This document shows positions 35,436 through 44,772 of a stretch of DNA of 64,000 bases, in pieces. A model generated the notes under the pieces. The model was not told where the DNA came from. It searched no databases and was given only the letters and a program-made list of their open reading frames with translations. The stretch spans positions 3,286,001 to 3,350,000 of the forward strand of contig NZ_JACCFI010000001.1 of NCBI RefSeq assembly GCF_013410355.1, written 5' to 3'. This DNA is from Agromyces hippuratus (GTDB taxonomy: Bacteria > Actinomycetota > Actinomycetes > Actinomycetales > Microbacteriaceae). The translations under genes were made by a program, and so were the position numbers. The first letter of the stretch is position 1, and each line of letters opens with the position of its first letter.

Positions 35436-35504
35436 CCCGCCGCCCGCTCACCCGCCGCCCGCTCACCCGCCGCCCGCTCACCCGCCGCCCGCTCACCCGC
35501 CGCC
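35436..35504. repeat. Four tandem 15-bp repeats plus partial fifth
   Basis: CCCGCCGCCCGCTCA is repeated four times without change (35436-35495), followed by nine bases of a fifth copy. It sits between convergent genes and shows no spacers, so it is a minisatellite-like tract, likely variable in copy number between strains. Confidence 0.9.
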
Positions 35505-35520
35505 GGTCGCGAGGCCGATT

Positions 35521-35561
35521 GCCCGCGCACCCCGCTCGGGACGGTGATCCCGAACGCGGGC
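35521..35561. terminator. Bidirectional hairpin between convergent genes
   Basis: GCCCGCG pairs with CGCGGGC and, inside, CTCGGGA pairs with TCCCGAA, with a short loop. It lies between the LacI stop (35429) and the stop of the minus-strand VOC gene (35574). Confidence 0.6.
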
Positions 35562-35573
35562 GAGTGATCCGGC

Positions 35574-35957
35574 CTACGACTGCTGGCTGTAGTCGGGCAG
35601 CTCCTGCAGGGTCCAGCGGTTGCCGTCGGGGTCCTTCAGCGTGACGAAGCGGCCCCAGGCCTGCTCGTCGACGCCCTCGGCCTCGACCCCCTTGGCGCGG
35701 AGCTCGGCGAGCACGGCGTCGGCGTCGGGGATGACGACCTGGATCGAGTCCTGCTGCCCGGGCTGCAGGCCGCCGCCCATTCCCTCGCCGAACGCGATCG
35801 AGCAGGCCGACCCGGGCGGGGTCAACTGCACGAAGCGCAGGCTCTCGCTGACCCGATGGTCGTGATCGGCGTTGAAGCCGAGCTTGTCGACGTAGAACGC
35901 CTTCGCCCGATCGACATCGGTGACGGGCACGTAGATGAGCTCGATCTTCCAGTCCAT
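35574..35957 (-). CDS. VOC-superfamily (glyoxalase-fold) protein
   Basis: 127 residues, one VOC unit made of two beta-alpha-beta-beta-beta modules: I-Y-V-P-V-T-D-V-D-R-A-K-A-F-Y at the start and L-K-D-P-D-G-N-R-W-T-L-Q-E near the end. The C-terminal D-P-D-G-N motif and acidic residue fit metal-binding VOC proteins, but the function (dioxygenase-like, antibiotic binding or isomerase) cannot be assigned. ATG 35957 is chosen because GAGGAG precedes it; the longer frame to 36050 lacks such a site. Confidence 0.82.
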   Translation of the reverse strand: MDWKIELIYVPVTDVDRAKAFYVDKLGFNADHDHRVSESLRFVQLTPPGSACSIAFGEGMGGGLQPGQQDSIQVVIPDADAVLAELRAKGVEAEGVDEQAWGRFVTLKDPDGNRWTLQELPDYSQQS

Positions 35958-36096
35958 GGTGACTCCTCGTAGGGGTGCGGTGGTGCGATCCGTTCCATCG
36001 AATCGCCTCCTTCCACGGTAGGCAACGAAGCGGTCGGTTTCCGTCCGCATTCAGATACCAGCGGATGCCGCGGCCCTCGAGTGGAAGGATGGACGC

Positions 36097-36672
36097 ATGG
36101 CATTGCACATCACGGGGGAGCAGGCCGCCGACGAGCTGCTCAGCGACGACGCGTTCGCGCTGCTCACGGGAATGCTCCTCGACCAGCAGGTGACCATGGA
36201 GTCGGCGTTCGCCGGGCCCGAGAAGATCCGCTCGCGCATCGGTTCGATCGACCCCGAGACGATCGCCGCCTACGACCCCGAGGCCTTCGTCGAGGTGTTC
36301 AAGCAGACCCCGGCCGTGCACCGCTTCCCGGGTTCGATGGCCGGTCGCGTGCAGGCGCTCGCGGCTGCGATCGTCGAGGAGTGGGGCGGCGAGGCATCCG
36401 CTCTCTGGACTCGGGGCGACCCCAACGGTACCGAGGTGCTCAAGCGCCTGAAGGCGCTGCCGGGCTTCGGCGACCAGAAGGCGAAGATCTTCCTCGCGCT
36501 GCTCGGCAAGCAGTGCGGCCTCGCAGCGCCGGGCTGGCGCGAGGCCGCGGGCTCGTACGGTGACGAGGGCGCCTTCCGTTCGGTCGCCGACATCGTCGAC
36601 CCCGATTCGCTCGCCAAGGTTCGCGCGACGAAGCAGGCCGCCAAGGCAGCCGCGAAGGCCGCGAAGGGCTGA
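36097..36672 (+). CDS. HhH-GPD family DNA base-excision repair protein
   Basis: 191 residues, related to endonuclease III-like glycosylases of short actinobacterial type. The helix-hairpin-helix reads L-K-A-L-P-G-F-G-D-Q-K-A-K (about residues 120-132). No 4Fe-4S cysteine loop is visible and the protein ends in a Lys/Ala-rich tail (K-Q-A-A-K-A-A-A-K-A-A-K-G) that probably contacts DNA. The catalytic Lys/Asp arrangement of the family cannot be confirmed by eye. Monocistronic. Confidence 0.8.
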   Translation: MALHITGEQAADELLSDDAFALLTGMLLDQQVTMESAFAGPEKIRSRIGSIDPETIAAYDPEAFVEVFKQTPAVHRFPGSMAGRVQALAAAIVEEWGGEASALWTRGDPNGTEVLKRLKALPGFGDQKAKIFLALLGKQCGLAAPGWREAAGSYGDEGAFRSVADIVDPDSLAKVRATKQAAKAAAKAAKG

Positions 36673-36841
36673 GCCGTCGCGCGGGCGACCGCGCCGAAGT
36701 CCCGAAGTCCCGACGTGCCGAAGTGCCGGGACTCTTGTGCAGTGCTCCATTGAGCGCCGCGACGCGGAATCAGCGCTCCTGAGCGCGAACGGCTTGAAGG
36801 AGGCCACGTGTCGTGCGCCTGTGTCGGGTTACTGTGGGCGG

Positions 36842-37378
36842 GTGAGCTTCAGGACAGCGGCGAGCCGGGCCCGCGACGAGTCCCGATCGATCGGGCAGCG
36901 TGCGCGCGGGCTCTCGGACTGTCTCGAACGCTTCAACGTCTTCGGTTTCACCGCAACCCGCTCCAGGCTCATTTATCGGACCGGTGCTGCGCCTAGGCGA
37001 TGGACGTCCGCCCAGATACTCGAAGCCATCGACATCCTCGAATCGGCGAGGGAATCGTGGGTCACGGTTCTGGGTGAAAAGAGCGAAGCGGTACGGGCCG
37101 AACGCCGAACGGGAACTGGTTGGGGCCGCGTTGCCATGCCAGCCCTTCGCCGAGAATGGGCAGAGAGCTACCTCGTACGCGATGTTGCAGAGACGTGGAG
37201 TGTTTCTCAGTTGGGCGACTGCACTCGATGCAACCACCGGATGATCCACCACGGGACCGGCTATTGCCGGGAGTGCAGCGACGGCAACTGGCTGTTTCGC
37301 GATGAGTGGTGCCAGGTACCCTTGCCAGATCCTCAGGACACCATGAACTGGAGTGGATCGCGGCGGACTGATTCCTAG
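36842..37378 (+). CDS. Hypothetical protein with C-terminal zinc ribbon
   Basis: Not recognised. About 178 residues from GTG 36842; an in-frame region continues upstream, so the start is uncertain. The N-terminal two thirds is basic and probably helical, with a Trp/Tyr-containing core. Near the C-terminus two CxxC-type pairs (C-T-R-C ... C-R-E-C, about nt 37222-37275) form a compact zinc ribbon. Third-position GC is lower than in neighbouring genes and A/T-rich codons are more frequent, suggesting recent acquisition. Its stop codon overlaps the stop of the convergent hydrolase gene (bases 37375-37378). Confidence 0.55.
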   Translation: MSFRTAASRARDESRSIGQRARGLSDCLERFNVFGFTATRSRLIYRTGAAPRRWTSAQILEAIDILESARESWVTVLGEKSEAVRAERRTGTGWGRVAMPALRREWAESYLVRDVAETWSVSQLGDCTRCNHRMIHHGTGYCRECSDGNWLFRDEWCQVPLPDPQDTMNWSGSRRTDS

Positions 37379-38172
37379 TCGACGAGGAAGCCCGCGATCG
37401 TGAGGGCCATCGACTTCGGTTCCCACGCGTGGTCGGCGGCGGGCACGGTGCCGCGGATCGCGTGCGGCAGGCTCGCGATGAGGGAGTCGGCGGCCGGCGT
37501 CATGAAGTCGAGGGTCTGCTCGCCGAGGAGCACGAGCGTCGGCTGCGCGATACCGGCCCAGAGCGCGGGGCGCGCTGCGCTCTGCGTCCAGGCGAGCGCT
37601 TCGGCGTCGGGCTCGAGGCTCGGGCCCATCGCCGTCATGATCGGCCAGCCGGGGCTCGACTTCGCGCCCGCGAGCCACTCGGGCGGCATGTCCTTCATGA
37701 AGTACTCGATCGTTGCGTCGCCGTCGCCCGCCGCGATGCGCTCGCGCAGCCCGGCGAGGAACTCCGCGCCGTCGGTGCCGAGCTCGGCGTTCAGCGGCAC
37801 CTCCCACAGCACGACCTTCGAGACCGCGAGACCGGATGCCGCGGCCGCGAGCGCGATCGCCCCGCCCGAGGAGCTGCCGAAGAGGGCGACAGCGTCGTCG
37901 GTGCCCTCGGTGGCCACGTCGATGAGCGCGCGCAGGTCGTCGAGGGTCTGCCCGAGCGTGATCGGAGGCGCTGCCGGGCTCTCGCCCCGCCCGCGCCGGT
38001 CGTAGTGGTAGACGGCGAACCCGTGCCGGGCGAGCTCGCCCGCCATCTCGACGGTCGCCGGGTCGAAGGCGCGGAACTGCATCGCACCGTCGACGAGGAT
38101 CACGGGTGGGCCGGAACCCTGCCGGTCGTAGGCGATGCGGGTGCCATCGGCTGAGGTCGCGAACTCGGTCAT
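37375..38172 (-). CDS. Alpha/beta hydrolase
   Basis: 265 residues, alpha/beta-hydrolase fold. Nucleophile elbow G-S-S-S-G-G, oxyanion region near V-D-G-A-M-Q-F, acid and His candidates towards the C-terminus (D-F-M-T-P-A-A-D, A-D-H-A-W-E). The segment Y-H-Y-D-R-R-G-R-G-E-S is typical of this family. Substrate unknown (ester, lactone or haloalkane possible). Divergent from nrdHIEF across a 417-base regulatory region. Confidence 0.85.
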   Translation of the reverse strand: MTEFATSADGTRIAYDRQGSGPPVILVDGAMQFRAFDPATVEMAGELARHGFAVYHYDRRGRGESPAAPPITLGQTLDDLRALIDVATEGTDDAVALFGSSSGGAIALAAAASGLAVSKVVLWEVPLNAELGTDGAEFLAGLRERIAAGDGDATIEYFMKDMPPEWLAGAKSSPGWPIMTAMGPSLEPDAEALAWTQSAARPALWAGIAQPTLVLLGEQTLDFMTPAADSLIASLPHAIRGTVPAADHAWEPKSMALTIAGFLVD

Positions 38173-38276
38173 GAGGATGCCCCTTCGTCTCGCTCGGGCT
38201 CAGGCTACGCCGCCCGGGCCGTCGCCGCGCGTCGCGCCGCGGCGATGTCGGCGGGTGGTGGCAGTGTTGGGTCACA

Positions 38277-38292
38277 ACACCATATGTAGGGG
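38277..38292. promoter_or_regulatory. Possible third NrdR-like box
   Basis: ACACCATATGTAGGGG resembles an NrdR box on its left half (ACAC.ATATGTAG). It lies far upstream of nrdH and about 100 bases before the divergent hydrolase gene, with no partner box at 31-32 bases, so its function is doubtful. Confidence 0.25.
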
Positions 38293-38378
38293 TCGGTCGC
38301 CTGTAGCACCCCCAAGGGTTCCGATTCGCGACACGCCCGGCATTCGTCCACAGGGCAAGAGATTTCGAAGTCGACGGG

Positions 38379-38464
38379 TGTGGATAACCTCGGGAGAAGC
38401 CGCGAGAATCCGCAGGTCTCAGCGGCATCCGCTGTTCATAACCCGTGGATAACCCCGTGGATAA
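38379..38464. promoter_or_regulatory. DnaA-box cluster upstream of nrdHIEF
   Basis: TGTGGATAA (38379-38387) is the exact consensus DnaA box. CGTGGATAA occurs twice more at 38444-38452 and 38456-38464, each with one mismatch and 12 bases apart, all in the same orientation. The cluster stands immediately upstream of the NrdR boxes. DnaA control of ribonucleotide reductase is known for E. coli nrdAB. Confidence 0.65.
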
Positions 38465-38478
38465 CTACACGAATGTAA

Positions 38479-38526
38479 CTACAGCATGTTGTGGCAGTCG
38501 AGTTCTTCGAACACTAGATGTAGTAT
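38479..38526 (+). promoter_or_regulatory. Double NrdR box at the nrdHIEF promoter
   Basis: Box 1 core ACAGCATGTTGT (38481-38492) and box 2 core ACTAGATGTAGT (38513-38524) have centres 32 bases apart. That is three helical turns, the spacing NrdR requires. A -10-like TAGTAT (38521-38526) overlaps box 2, so NrdR-ATP/dATP would occlude the promoter. Confidence 0.72.
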
Positions 38527-38589
38527 TGAAGTACGAAATGCAACACCGGGGGACAGGCTCCTCCAGAGCCTGAGAACGAGGGGAAAACA

Positions 38590-38823
38590 ATGACGGTCAC
38601 GGTCTACACCAAGCCTTCTTGCGTCCAGTGCAACGCGACGTATCGCGCCCTCGACAGTAAGGGCATCGAGTACGAAGTGCTCGACCTCTCTGTCGACGAG
38701 AGCGCCCTTGCGCAGGTCAAAGAGCTGGGCTACCTGCAGGCTCCGGTCGTCATCACCGACGAAGGCCACTGGTCGGGATTCCGTCCCGACAAGATCGACG
38801 AACTCGCCTCGCGCCTCGCCTAG
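38590..38823 (+). CDS. nrdH: Glutaredoxin-like protein NrdH
   Basis: 77-residue thioredoxin-fold electron donor for class Ib ribonucleotide reductase. Redox motif C-V-Q-C at residues 11-14 follows Y-T-K-P-S, and the C-terminal W-S-G-F-R-P-D segment is the NrdH signature. Reduced by thioredoxin reductase, it re-reduces the C-terminal cysteines of NrdE. A purine-rich GAGGGG lies before the ATG. First gene of nrdH-I-E-F, behind the NrdR and DnaA sites. Confidence 0.95.
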   Translation: MTVTVYTKPSCVQCNATYRALDSKGIEYEVLDLSVDESALAQVKELGYLQAPVVITDEGHWSGFRPDKIDELASRLA

Positions 38824-38883
38824 GGGTCGCCGGTGAGCTCGGGGGAGTGAACCGGTGGAGAACGCAGTCGCGAAGGACGCACC

Positions 38884-39300
38884 ATGACGAATCTGGTCTA
38901 CTTCTCGAGCGTCTCGGGCAACACGAAGCGCTTCATCGAGAAGCTCGGCCGCCCTGCGGCCCGCATCCCGCTGCATGCGCGTGAAGCAGCACTGCACGTC
39001 GACGAGCCCTACGTGCTCGTCGTGCCGACCTATGGCGGCGGCGACGGCAAGGGTGCCGTTCCGAAGCAGGTCATCCGCTTCCTGAACGATCCCGACAACC
39101 GCTCGAACATCCGCGGCGTCATCAGCGCGGGCAACACCAACTTCGGTACGGCCTTCTGCCTGGCCGGCGACATCATCGCCGCCAAGACGGGGGTGCCGCA
39201 CCTCTACCGCTTCGAAGTATTCGGAACACCAGACGACGTTCGCGCCGTCGACGATGGATTGGACGCATTTTGGCAAACGCAACAGCAACTGACGGCGTAG
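38884..39300 (+). CDS. nrdI: Flavodoxin-like NrdI
   Basis: 138-residue FMN protein that supplies oxidant (superoxide) for assembling the dimanganese-tyrosyl radical cofactor of NrdF. The FMN phosphate loop [11 protein letters not shown] is at the N-terminus, and P-T-Y-G-G-G and [11 protein letters not shown] flank the flavin. Second gene of the operon, overlapping the assigned start of nrdE. Confidence 0.95.
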   Translation: MTNLVYFSSVSGNTKRFIEKLGRPAARIPLHAREAALHVDEPYVLVVPTYGGGDGKGAVPKQVIRFLNDPDNRSNIRGVISAGNTNFGTAFCLAGDIIAAKTGVPHLYRFEVFGTPDDVRAVDDGLDAFWQTQQQLTA

Positions 39301-41438
39301 CGCTCATCGACGCACCGCGATCGGCGAGCGGCATGGACTACCACTCCCTGAACGCCATGCTGAACCTCTACGGCCCGAACGGCGAGATCCAGTTCGACAA
39401 AGACCGTGAAGCGGCGCGCGAGTACTTCCTGCAGCACGTCAACCAGAACACCGTCTTCTTCCACTCGCTGAAGGAGCGCCTCGACTACCTCGTCGAGAAG
39501 GAGTACTACGAGCAGGCCGTGCTCGACCAGTACTCGTTCGAGTTCATCACGAAGCTCAACGACCTGGCGTACTCGAAGAAGTTCCGCTTCGAGACATTCC
39601 TCGGCGCGTTCAAGTACTACACGAGCTACACGCTGAAGACGTTCGACGGCAAGCGCTACCTCGAGCGCTTCGAAGACCGCGTCGTCATGACGGCCCTCGG
39701 CCTCGCGCAGGGCGACGAGAAGCTCGCCGTCAACCTCGTCGAAGAGATCATCGGCGGCCGCTTCCAGCCGGCCACCCCGACCTTCCTCAACACGGGCAAG
39801 GCCCAGCGCGGCGAGCTCGTCTCCTGCTTCCTGCTGCGTATCGAAGACAACATGGAGTCGATCTCGCGCGGCATCAACTCCGCCCTGCAGCTCTCGAAGC
39901 GCGGCGGCGGCGTGGCCCTCTCCCTGAGCAACATCCGCGAGGCCGGCGCCCCGATCAAGCAGATCGAGAACCAGTCGAGCGGCATCATCCCCGTGATGAA
40001 GCTCCTCGAGGACTCCTTCAGCTACGCCAACCAGCTCGGTGCCCGCCAGGGCGCCGGTGCCGTGTACCTCAACGCGCACCACCCCGACATCATGCGGTTC
40101 CTCGACACCAAGCGCGAGAACGCCGACGAGAAGATCCGCATCAAGACGCTGTCCCTCGGCGTCGTCGTGCCCGACATCACGTTCGAGCTCGCCAAGAACG
40201 GCGAAGACATGTACCTCTTCTCGCCGTACGACGTCGAGAAGGTCTACGGCAAGCCGTTCGGCGACATCTCGGTCACCGAGAAGTACCGCGAGATGGTCGA
40301 CAACCCGCGCATCAAGAAGACCAAGATCAACGCGCGCGAGTTCTTCCAGACGATCGCCGAGATCCAGTTCGAGAGCGGCTACCCGTACATCGTGTTCGAA
40401 GACACGGTGAACAAGGCGAACCCCATCAAGGGCCGCATCAACATGTCGAACCTGTGCTCCGAGATCCTGCAGGTCAACACGCCGACGACGTACAACGAAG
40501 ACCTGAGCTACAACGAGATCGGCAAGGACATCTCGTGCAACCTCGGCTCGCTGAACATCGCGCTGACGATGGACTCGCCCGACTTCGGCAAGACGGTCGA
40601 CACCGCCATCCGCGGCCTCACCGCCGTGTCGAACATGAGCCACATCACCTCGGTGCGTTCGATCGAAGACGGCAACGACAAGTCGCACGCCATCGGCCTC
40701 GGCCAGATGAACCTGCACGGCTACCTCGCTCGTGAGCGCATCTTCTACGGCAGCGAAGAGGGCATCGACTTCACGAACATCTACTTCTACACGGTGCTGT
40801 TCCACGCGCTGCGCGCGTCGAACGCCATCGCGAAGGAGCGCGGCGAGACCTTCGTCGGCTTCGAGGACTCGAAGTACGCGTCGGGTGAATTCTTCGACAA
40901 GTACACGGATGCCGCGTGGGTGCCCGCGACCGCCAAGGTCACGCAGCTCTTCGCCGACTCGAACGTGCACATCCCGACGCAGGAGGACTGGAAGGCGCTG
41001 AAGGCCTCCATCCAGGAGCACGGCATCTACAACCAGAACCTGCAGGCCGTGCCGCCGACCGGTTCGATCTCGTACATCAACAATTCGACGGCCTCGATCC
41101 ACCCGATCGCGTCGAAGATCGAGATCCGCAAGGAAGGCAAGCTCGGTCGCGTCTACTACCCGGCTGCGTTCATGACGAACGACAACCTCGAGTACTACCA
41201 GGACGCGTACGAGATCGGCTACGAGAAGGTCATCGACACCTACGCCGCGGCGACGCAGCACGTCGACCAGGGCCTCTCGCTCACCCTGTTCTTCAAGGAC
41301 ACGGCGACGACGCGCGACATCAACAAGGCGCAGATCTACGCATGGAAGAAGGGGATCAAGACGATCTACTACATCCGCCTGCGTCAGCTCGCGCTCGAGG
41401 GCACGGACATGACGGAGTGCGTCTCGTGCATGCTCTGA
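39270..41438 (+). CDS. nrdE: Class Ib ribonucleoside-diphosphate reductase, alpha subunit
   Basis: Catalytic large subunit that reduces NDPs to dNDPs. 722 residues from TTG 39270; ATG 39333 ([10 protein letters not shown]) is an in-frame alternative and could be the real start, since neither has a strong ribosome-binding site. The radical and active-site cysteines are present (V-S-C-F-L-L-R, N-L-C-S-E-I-L), and the shuttle pair is in C-V-S-C-M-L at the extreme C-terminus. The sequence is very close to actinobacterial NrdE. No N-terminal ATP cone is seen, as expected for class Ib. Confidence 0.95.
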   Translation: MANATATDGVALIDAPRSASGMDYHSLNAMLNLYGPNGEIQFDKDREAAREYFLQHVNQNTVFFHSLKERLDYLVEKEYYEQAVLDQYSFEFITKLNDLAYSKKFRFETFLGAFKYYTSYTLKTFDGKRYLERFEDRVVMTALGLAQGDEKLAVNLVEEIIGGRFQPATPTFLNTGKAQRGELVSCFLLRIEDNMESISRGINSALQLSKRGGGVALSLSNIREAGAPIKQIENQSSGIIPVMKLLEDSFSYANQLGARQGAGAVYLNAHHPDIMRFLDTKRENADEKIRIKTLSLGVVVPDITFELAKNGEDMYLFSPYDVEKVYGKPFGDISVTEKYREMVDNPRIKKTKINAREFFQTIAEIQFESGYPYIVFEDTVNKANPIKGRINMSNLCSEILQVNTPTTYNEDLSYNEIGKDISCNLGSLNIALTMDSPDFGKTVDTAIRGLTAVSNMSHITSVRSIEDGNDKSHAIGLGQMNLHGYLARERIFYGSEEGIDFTNIYFYTVLFHALRASNAIAKERGETFVGFEDSKYASGEFFDKYTDAAWVPATAKVTQLFADSNVHIPTQEDWKALKASIQEHGIYNQNLQAVPPTGSISYINNSTASIHPIASKIEIRKEGKLGRVYYPAAFMTNDNLEYYQDAYEIGYEKVIDTYAAATQHVDQGLSLTLFFKDTATTRDINKAQIYAWKKGIKTIYYIRLRQLALEGTDMTECVSCML

Positions 41439-42518
<1,080 letters not shown>

Positions 42519-42607
42519 CAGGCGAATCCGAGCCGACCTCGGAGGCGCTCCCGTATCCTTCGCCGGAAGGATGGCTGCCCGATTCGCAGTACTTCTCGAC
42601 CTCGGCC

Positions 42608-43363
42608 ATGTGGGCCGTGGGTGGTGCTGCGGTCGCGGCCGGCATCGGTTCAGCGCTGCTCACCGCGGCGGGGTCGCTGGTGTGGGGCGTCGTGCTCGCC
42701 GTGCTCTTCGGGTTGCTGGCGCTGACCGCCACCGTATTCGGCCTCTTCGCCGTGCGTCGGAGTCCTCCGGTGCTGATCAACGCCGTGACGCTCGGCCGGG
42801 CCACGGTGCGCCCGGTCGACGACTGGGTGCACTTCTGCCGTGAACGCCCGGTGCGGATCTGGAGCGTGCTGTGGCTGATCTTGACCGGGCTCGGCTCCGG
42901 TGTGCTGCTCGGGCTGGCGATGCCGGGCGTGCTGGGCGCGCCCGGCGGCCTCTGGTGGTTGTTCCTGTTCGTTCCGCTGCTCGCGCTCTGCCTCGTGGCT
43001 CTCGGGGCGGGGGTGCTCCAACCCGTGCTCGACGGCAAGAACACCTCCTTCGGCAGGATCCCGGTCGGACTCACCCTCAGCCGTCATGGTGTGGCGCGGT
43101 ATCTGATCGCCGGGGGCGTGAGATGGGTGCCGTGGGACACGATCGGCGGCGTTGAGACGCAGCTCCACTCTCGCGTCAGCATCAGCCGCATCGGTAGGTC
43201 CGAGCCGTTGGAGTTCACCGCGGGTGTCTTCGAGCAGGACGCGGTGCTCCTGTACTGTGCGGTGCGTTTCTACGTCGATCACCCCGAATTGCGTGAGGAA
43301 CTCAGCACGATCGTCGCGCAGCGCCGCTTCGAGGGCTGGGATCGCGCACTCAGCCTTCGTTGA
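42608..43363 (+). CDS. Membrane protein of unknown function, PH-like C-terminus possible
   Basis: Not recognised as a named family. About 251 residues from ATG 42608: a hydrophobic helical pair, a short cytoplasmic link (V-H-F-C-R-E-R-P-V-R), another helical pair, then a soluble C-terminal domain (about 140-250) with alternating strands that resembles bacterial PH-like modules. No Shine-Dalgarno precedes 42608. The frame stays open for 31 codons upstream to a CTG whose last two bases begin the nrdF stop codon (CTGA at 42515-42518), and that stretch reads like protein (E-G-W-L-P-D-S-Q-Y-F), so the true start may be there. Confidence 0.65.
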   Translation: MWAVGGAAVAAGIGSALLTAAGSLVWGVVLAVLFGLLALTATVFGLFAVRRSPPVLINAVTLGRATVRPVDDWVHFCRERPVRIWSVLWLILTGLGSGVLLGLAMPGVLGAPGGLWWLFLFVPLLALCLVALGAGVLQPVLDGKNTSFGRIPVGLTLSRHGVARYLIAGGVRWVPWDTIGGVETQLHSRVSISRIGRSEPLEFTAGVFEQDAVLLYCAVRFYVDHPELREELSTIVAQRRFEGWDRALSLR

Positions 43364-43430
43364 ACGTCCCCGCTACTGTCCGCAGCGCGGGTCTCACGCA
43401 CTGCGGGGTGCCGACACGAGATAATGCAGC

Positions 43431-43700
43431 ATGTCCTCCTCCGTCGAACGCCAATCCAATCCGACTGCCTGGGCCGCGTTCTGGTTCGCGCTGGCGGGCC
43501 TCGTGCTCATGCCCATCCCGCTGTTCATCGGGCTGATCCTCGGCGGCGTCCTCTCGATCATCGCCGCGATCCTCGCCGTGATCGCCCTCCTCAAAGGGCT
43601 CGCGCGCAGCGGCAAGGGCATCGCGCCCGTCGTGTTCGCCGCGATCTTCATCGCGCTCACGTGGGGCGGCATCTCGGTCGGGGGCGGCACCGTCTGGTAG
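43431..43700 (+). CDS. Small two-span membrane protein, DUF4190-like
   Basis: 89 residues, two hydrophobic hairpin segments (about 15-55 and 62-82) around a short basic loop (K-G-L-A-R-S-G-K-G-I-A). The pattern fits DUF4190-type small actinobacterial membrane proteins. Function unknown. ATG 43431 follows the weak site GATAATGCAGC, so the start is reasonable but not proven. Confidence 0.7.
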   Translation: MSSSVERQSNPTAWAAFWFALAGLVLMPIPLFIGLILGGVLSIIAAILAVIALLKGLARSGKGIAPVVFAAIFIALTWGGISVGGGTVW

Positions 43701-43737
43701 ATCGATCGGCTTCGCGTGAGTCGACGGCGACGACGAG

Positions 43738-43800
43738 ACGCGTGCAGCCGAGGGCTACCCGCATTGCATCGAGCTGGGTGACGGAACGAGGCAATGCCGG
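43738..43800 (-). pseudogene. Remnant of a duplicated VOC domain
   Basis: Directly after the stop of the VOC gene (43801-43803) and in the same frame, the minus strand encodes A-L-P-R-S-V-T-Q-L-D-A-M-R-V-A-L-G-C-T-R. The intact gene has D-L-P-R-S-I-A-Q-F-D-P-V-M-V-A-L-G-C-T-R, giving 13 identities in 20 positions and a 15-base exact DNA match. It looks like a decayed second copy of the N-terminal module. Confidence 0.5.
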
Positions 43801-44208
43801 TCAGTCTGCGACGGCGTCCTTCGGCGGGTTGAACATGAACTCGAAGCGGATGCCGTTGTCGTCTTCGACGAACGACGCGTAGTAGCGGTCGCTGAACCGC
43901 GTGAACACCTTCGGATCGCGCACGGAGGTCCACCCCGCGTCGACGGCGATCGCGTGCAGGCGGTCGACCTCCTCGCGTGACCCGACGGGGAAGGCGAGGT
44001 GCTGCCATCCGACCTTGCCGTGCCGGTGGGGCCCACTGCCCGATTCGCGCGCTGGGAAGAGGATGAGCTCATCTTCGCCCTTGTACCAGGACACTCCGTT
44101 GTCGGCGTCCTGCCTCGTGCAGCCGAGGGCCACCATCACGGGATCGAACTGGGCGATCGAGCGGGGCAGGTCTTCGACGGAGATTCCGAGATGGTCGAAC
44201 AAGCGCAT
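43801..44208 (-). CDS. VOC-superfamily (glyoxalase-fold) protein
   Basis: 135 residues, one VOC unit: M-R-L-F-D-H-L-G-I-S-V-E-D-L-P-R-S starts the first module and G-I-R-F-E-F-M-F-N-P ends the second. His and Glu positions fit a metal-dependent VOC enzyme, and the type is common in bacteria as uncharacterised bleomycin-resistance/glyoxalase-like proteins. The start ATG at 44208 faces the divergent AlkD-like gene with few bases between them. A degenerate copy of the first module follows its stop codon. Confidence 0.8.
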   Translation of the reverse strand: MRLFDHLGISVEDLPRSIAQFDPVMVALGCTRQDADNGVSWYKGEDELILFPARESGSGPHRHGKVGWQHLAFPVGSREEVDRLHAIAVDAGWTSVRDPKVFTRFSDRYYASFVEDDNGIRFEFMFNPPKDAVAD

Positions 44209-44237
44209 TCGGCCATCCTATGAGGGAGCATTTCAGG

Positions 44238-44696
44238 GTGACGACGCCCGCCGCAGAGTTCATCGACCGCACCCTCCAGGCCGAGGGATCGGAGGAGCGC
44301 GCGAGCGCGGATGCCGCGCGCATCACCGGCGGACTGCGGTTCTACGGTGCTTCGGTCGGCGCAGTGCGGGGCACGGTGAGAGACGCGCGGCGGCGGCATC
44401 CGGAGCTGTCGCATGACGAGGTCACCGCGCTCGCGTCGGAGCTGTGGGCCGAGCCGGTGTACGAGCGCCGGCTCGCCGCGGTCGTGCTGCTGCAGGGGCA
44501 GGTGCCGACGCTGCTCGTGAGCGACTTCACCCGCCTCGAGCAGTTGCTGCGATCGGCGGGGGTGCAGGATCTCGTCGATCCGCTCGTCGCCGATGTCGTG
44601 CATCCGCTGCTCGACCGGTTGGCGGGTGCCGACGCAACACGGGCTCGGCGCATCGTCGATCGTTGGTCGAGCGAAGGCCTGATACGCGAATCATGA
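44238..44696 (+). CDS. AlkD-like HEAT-repeat protein, C-terminally short
   Basis: About 152 residues that match the N-terminal and middle part of DNA alkylation repair proteins (AlkD family): helical HEAT-like units with L-R-F-Y-G-A-S-V-G-A-V-R, and L-W-A-E-P-V-Y-E-R-R-L-A-A-V-V-L-L. Family members are usually about 210-240 residues. Here the protein stops at R-W-S-S-E-G-L-I-R-E-S, before the helices that complete the DNA-binding groove, and no continuation was found in the following bases. GTG 44238 is preferred because AGGGAG lies 9 bases upstream; ATG 44220 is in frame. Confidence 0.6.
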   Translation: MTTPAAEFIDRTLQAEGSEERASADAARITGGLRFYGASVGAVRGTVRDARRRHPELSHDEVTALASELWAEPVYERRLAAVVLLQGQVPTLLVSDFTRLEQLLRSAGVQDLVDPLVADVVHPLLDRLAGADATRARRIVDRWSSEGLIRES

Positions 44697-44772
44697 GCGC
44701 AGAATGTCCCGCGCTGCGACCCGCCCCGGTGCCATGATGTGAGCACGTTTCACTTCATGATCGGGGATATGC

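Noticed and set aside
35436..35504. CRISPR array
   Set aside because: The 15-bp units are directly adjacent without spacers, and no cas gene is present.
38379..38464. DnaA boxes as a replication origin
   Set aside because: Only three boxes, no adjacent dnaA, dnaN or AT-rich unwinding region, and they stand at the nrdH promoter together with NrdR boxes. Regulation is the better reading.
43741..43800. Terminator between the DUF4190-like gene and the VOC gene
   Set aside because: The inverted match GCATTGC/GCAATGC is only 7 bases with a long loop; the bases are better explained as remnant VOC coding sequence.
43394..44008. Minus-strand frame overlapping the VOC gene and DUF4190-like gene
   Set aside because: Different frame from the VOC protein, Arg-rich and without motifs; a shadow.
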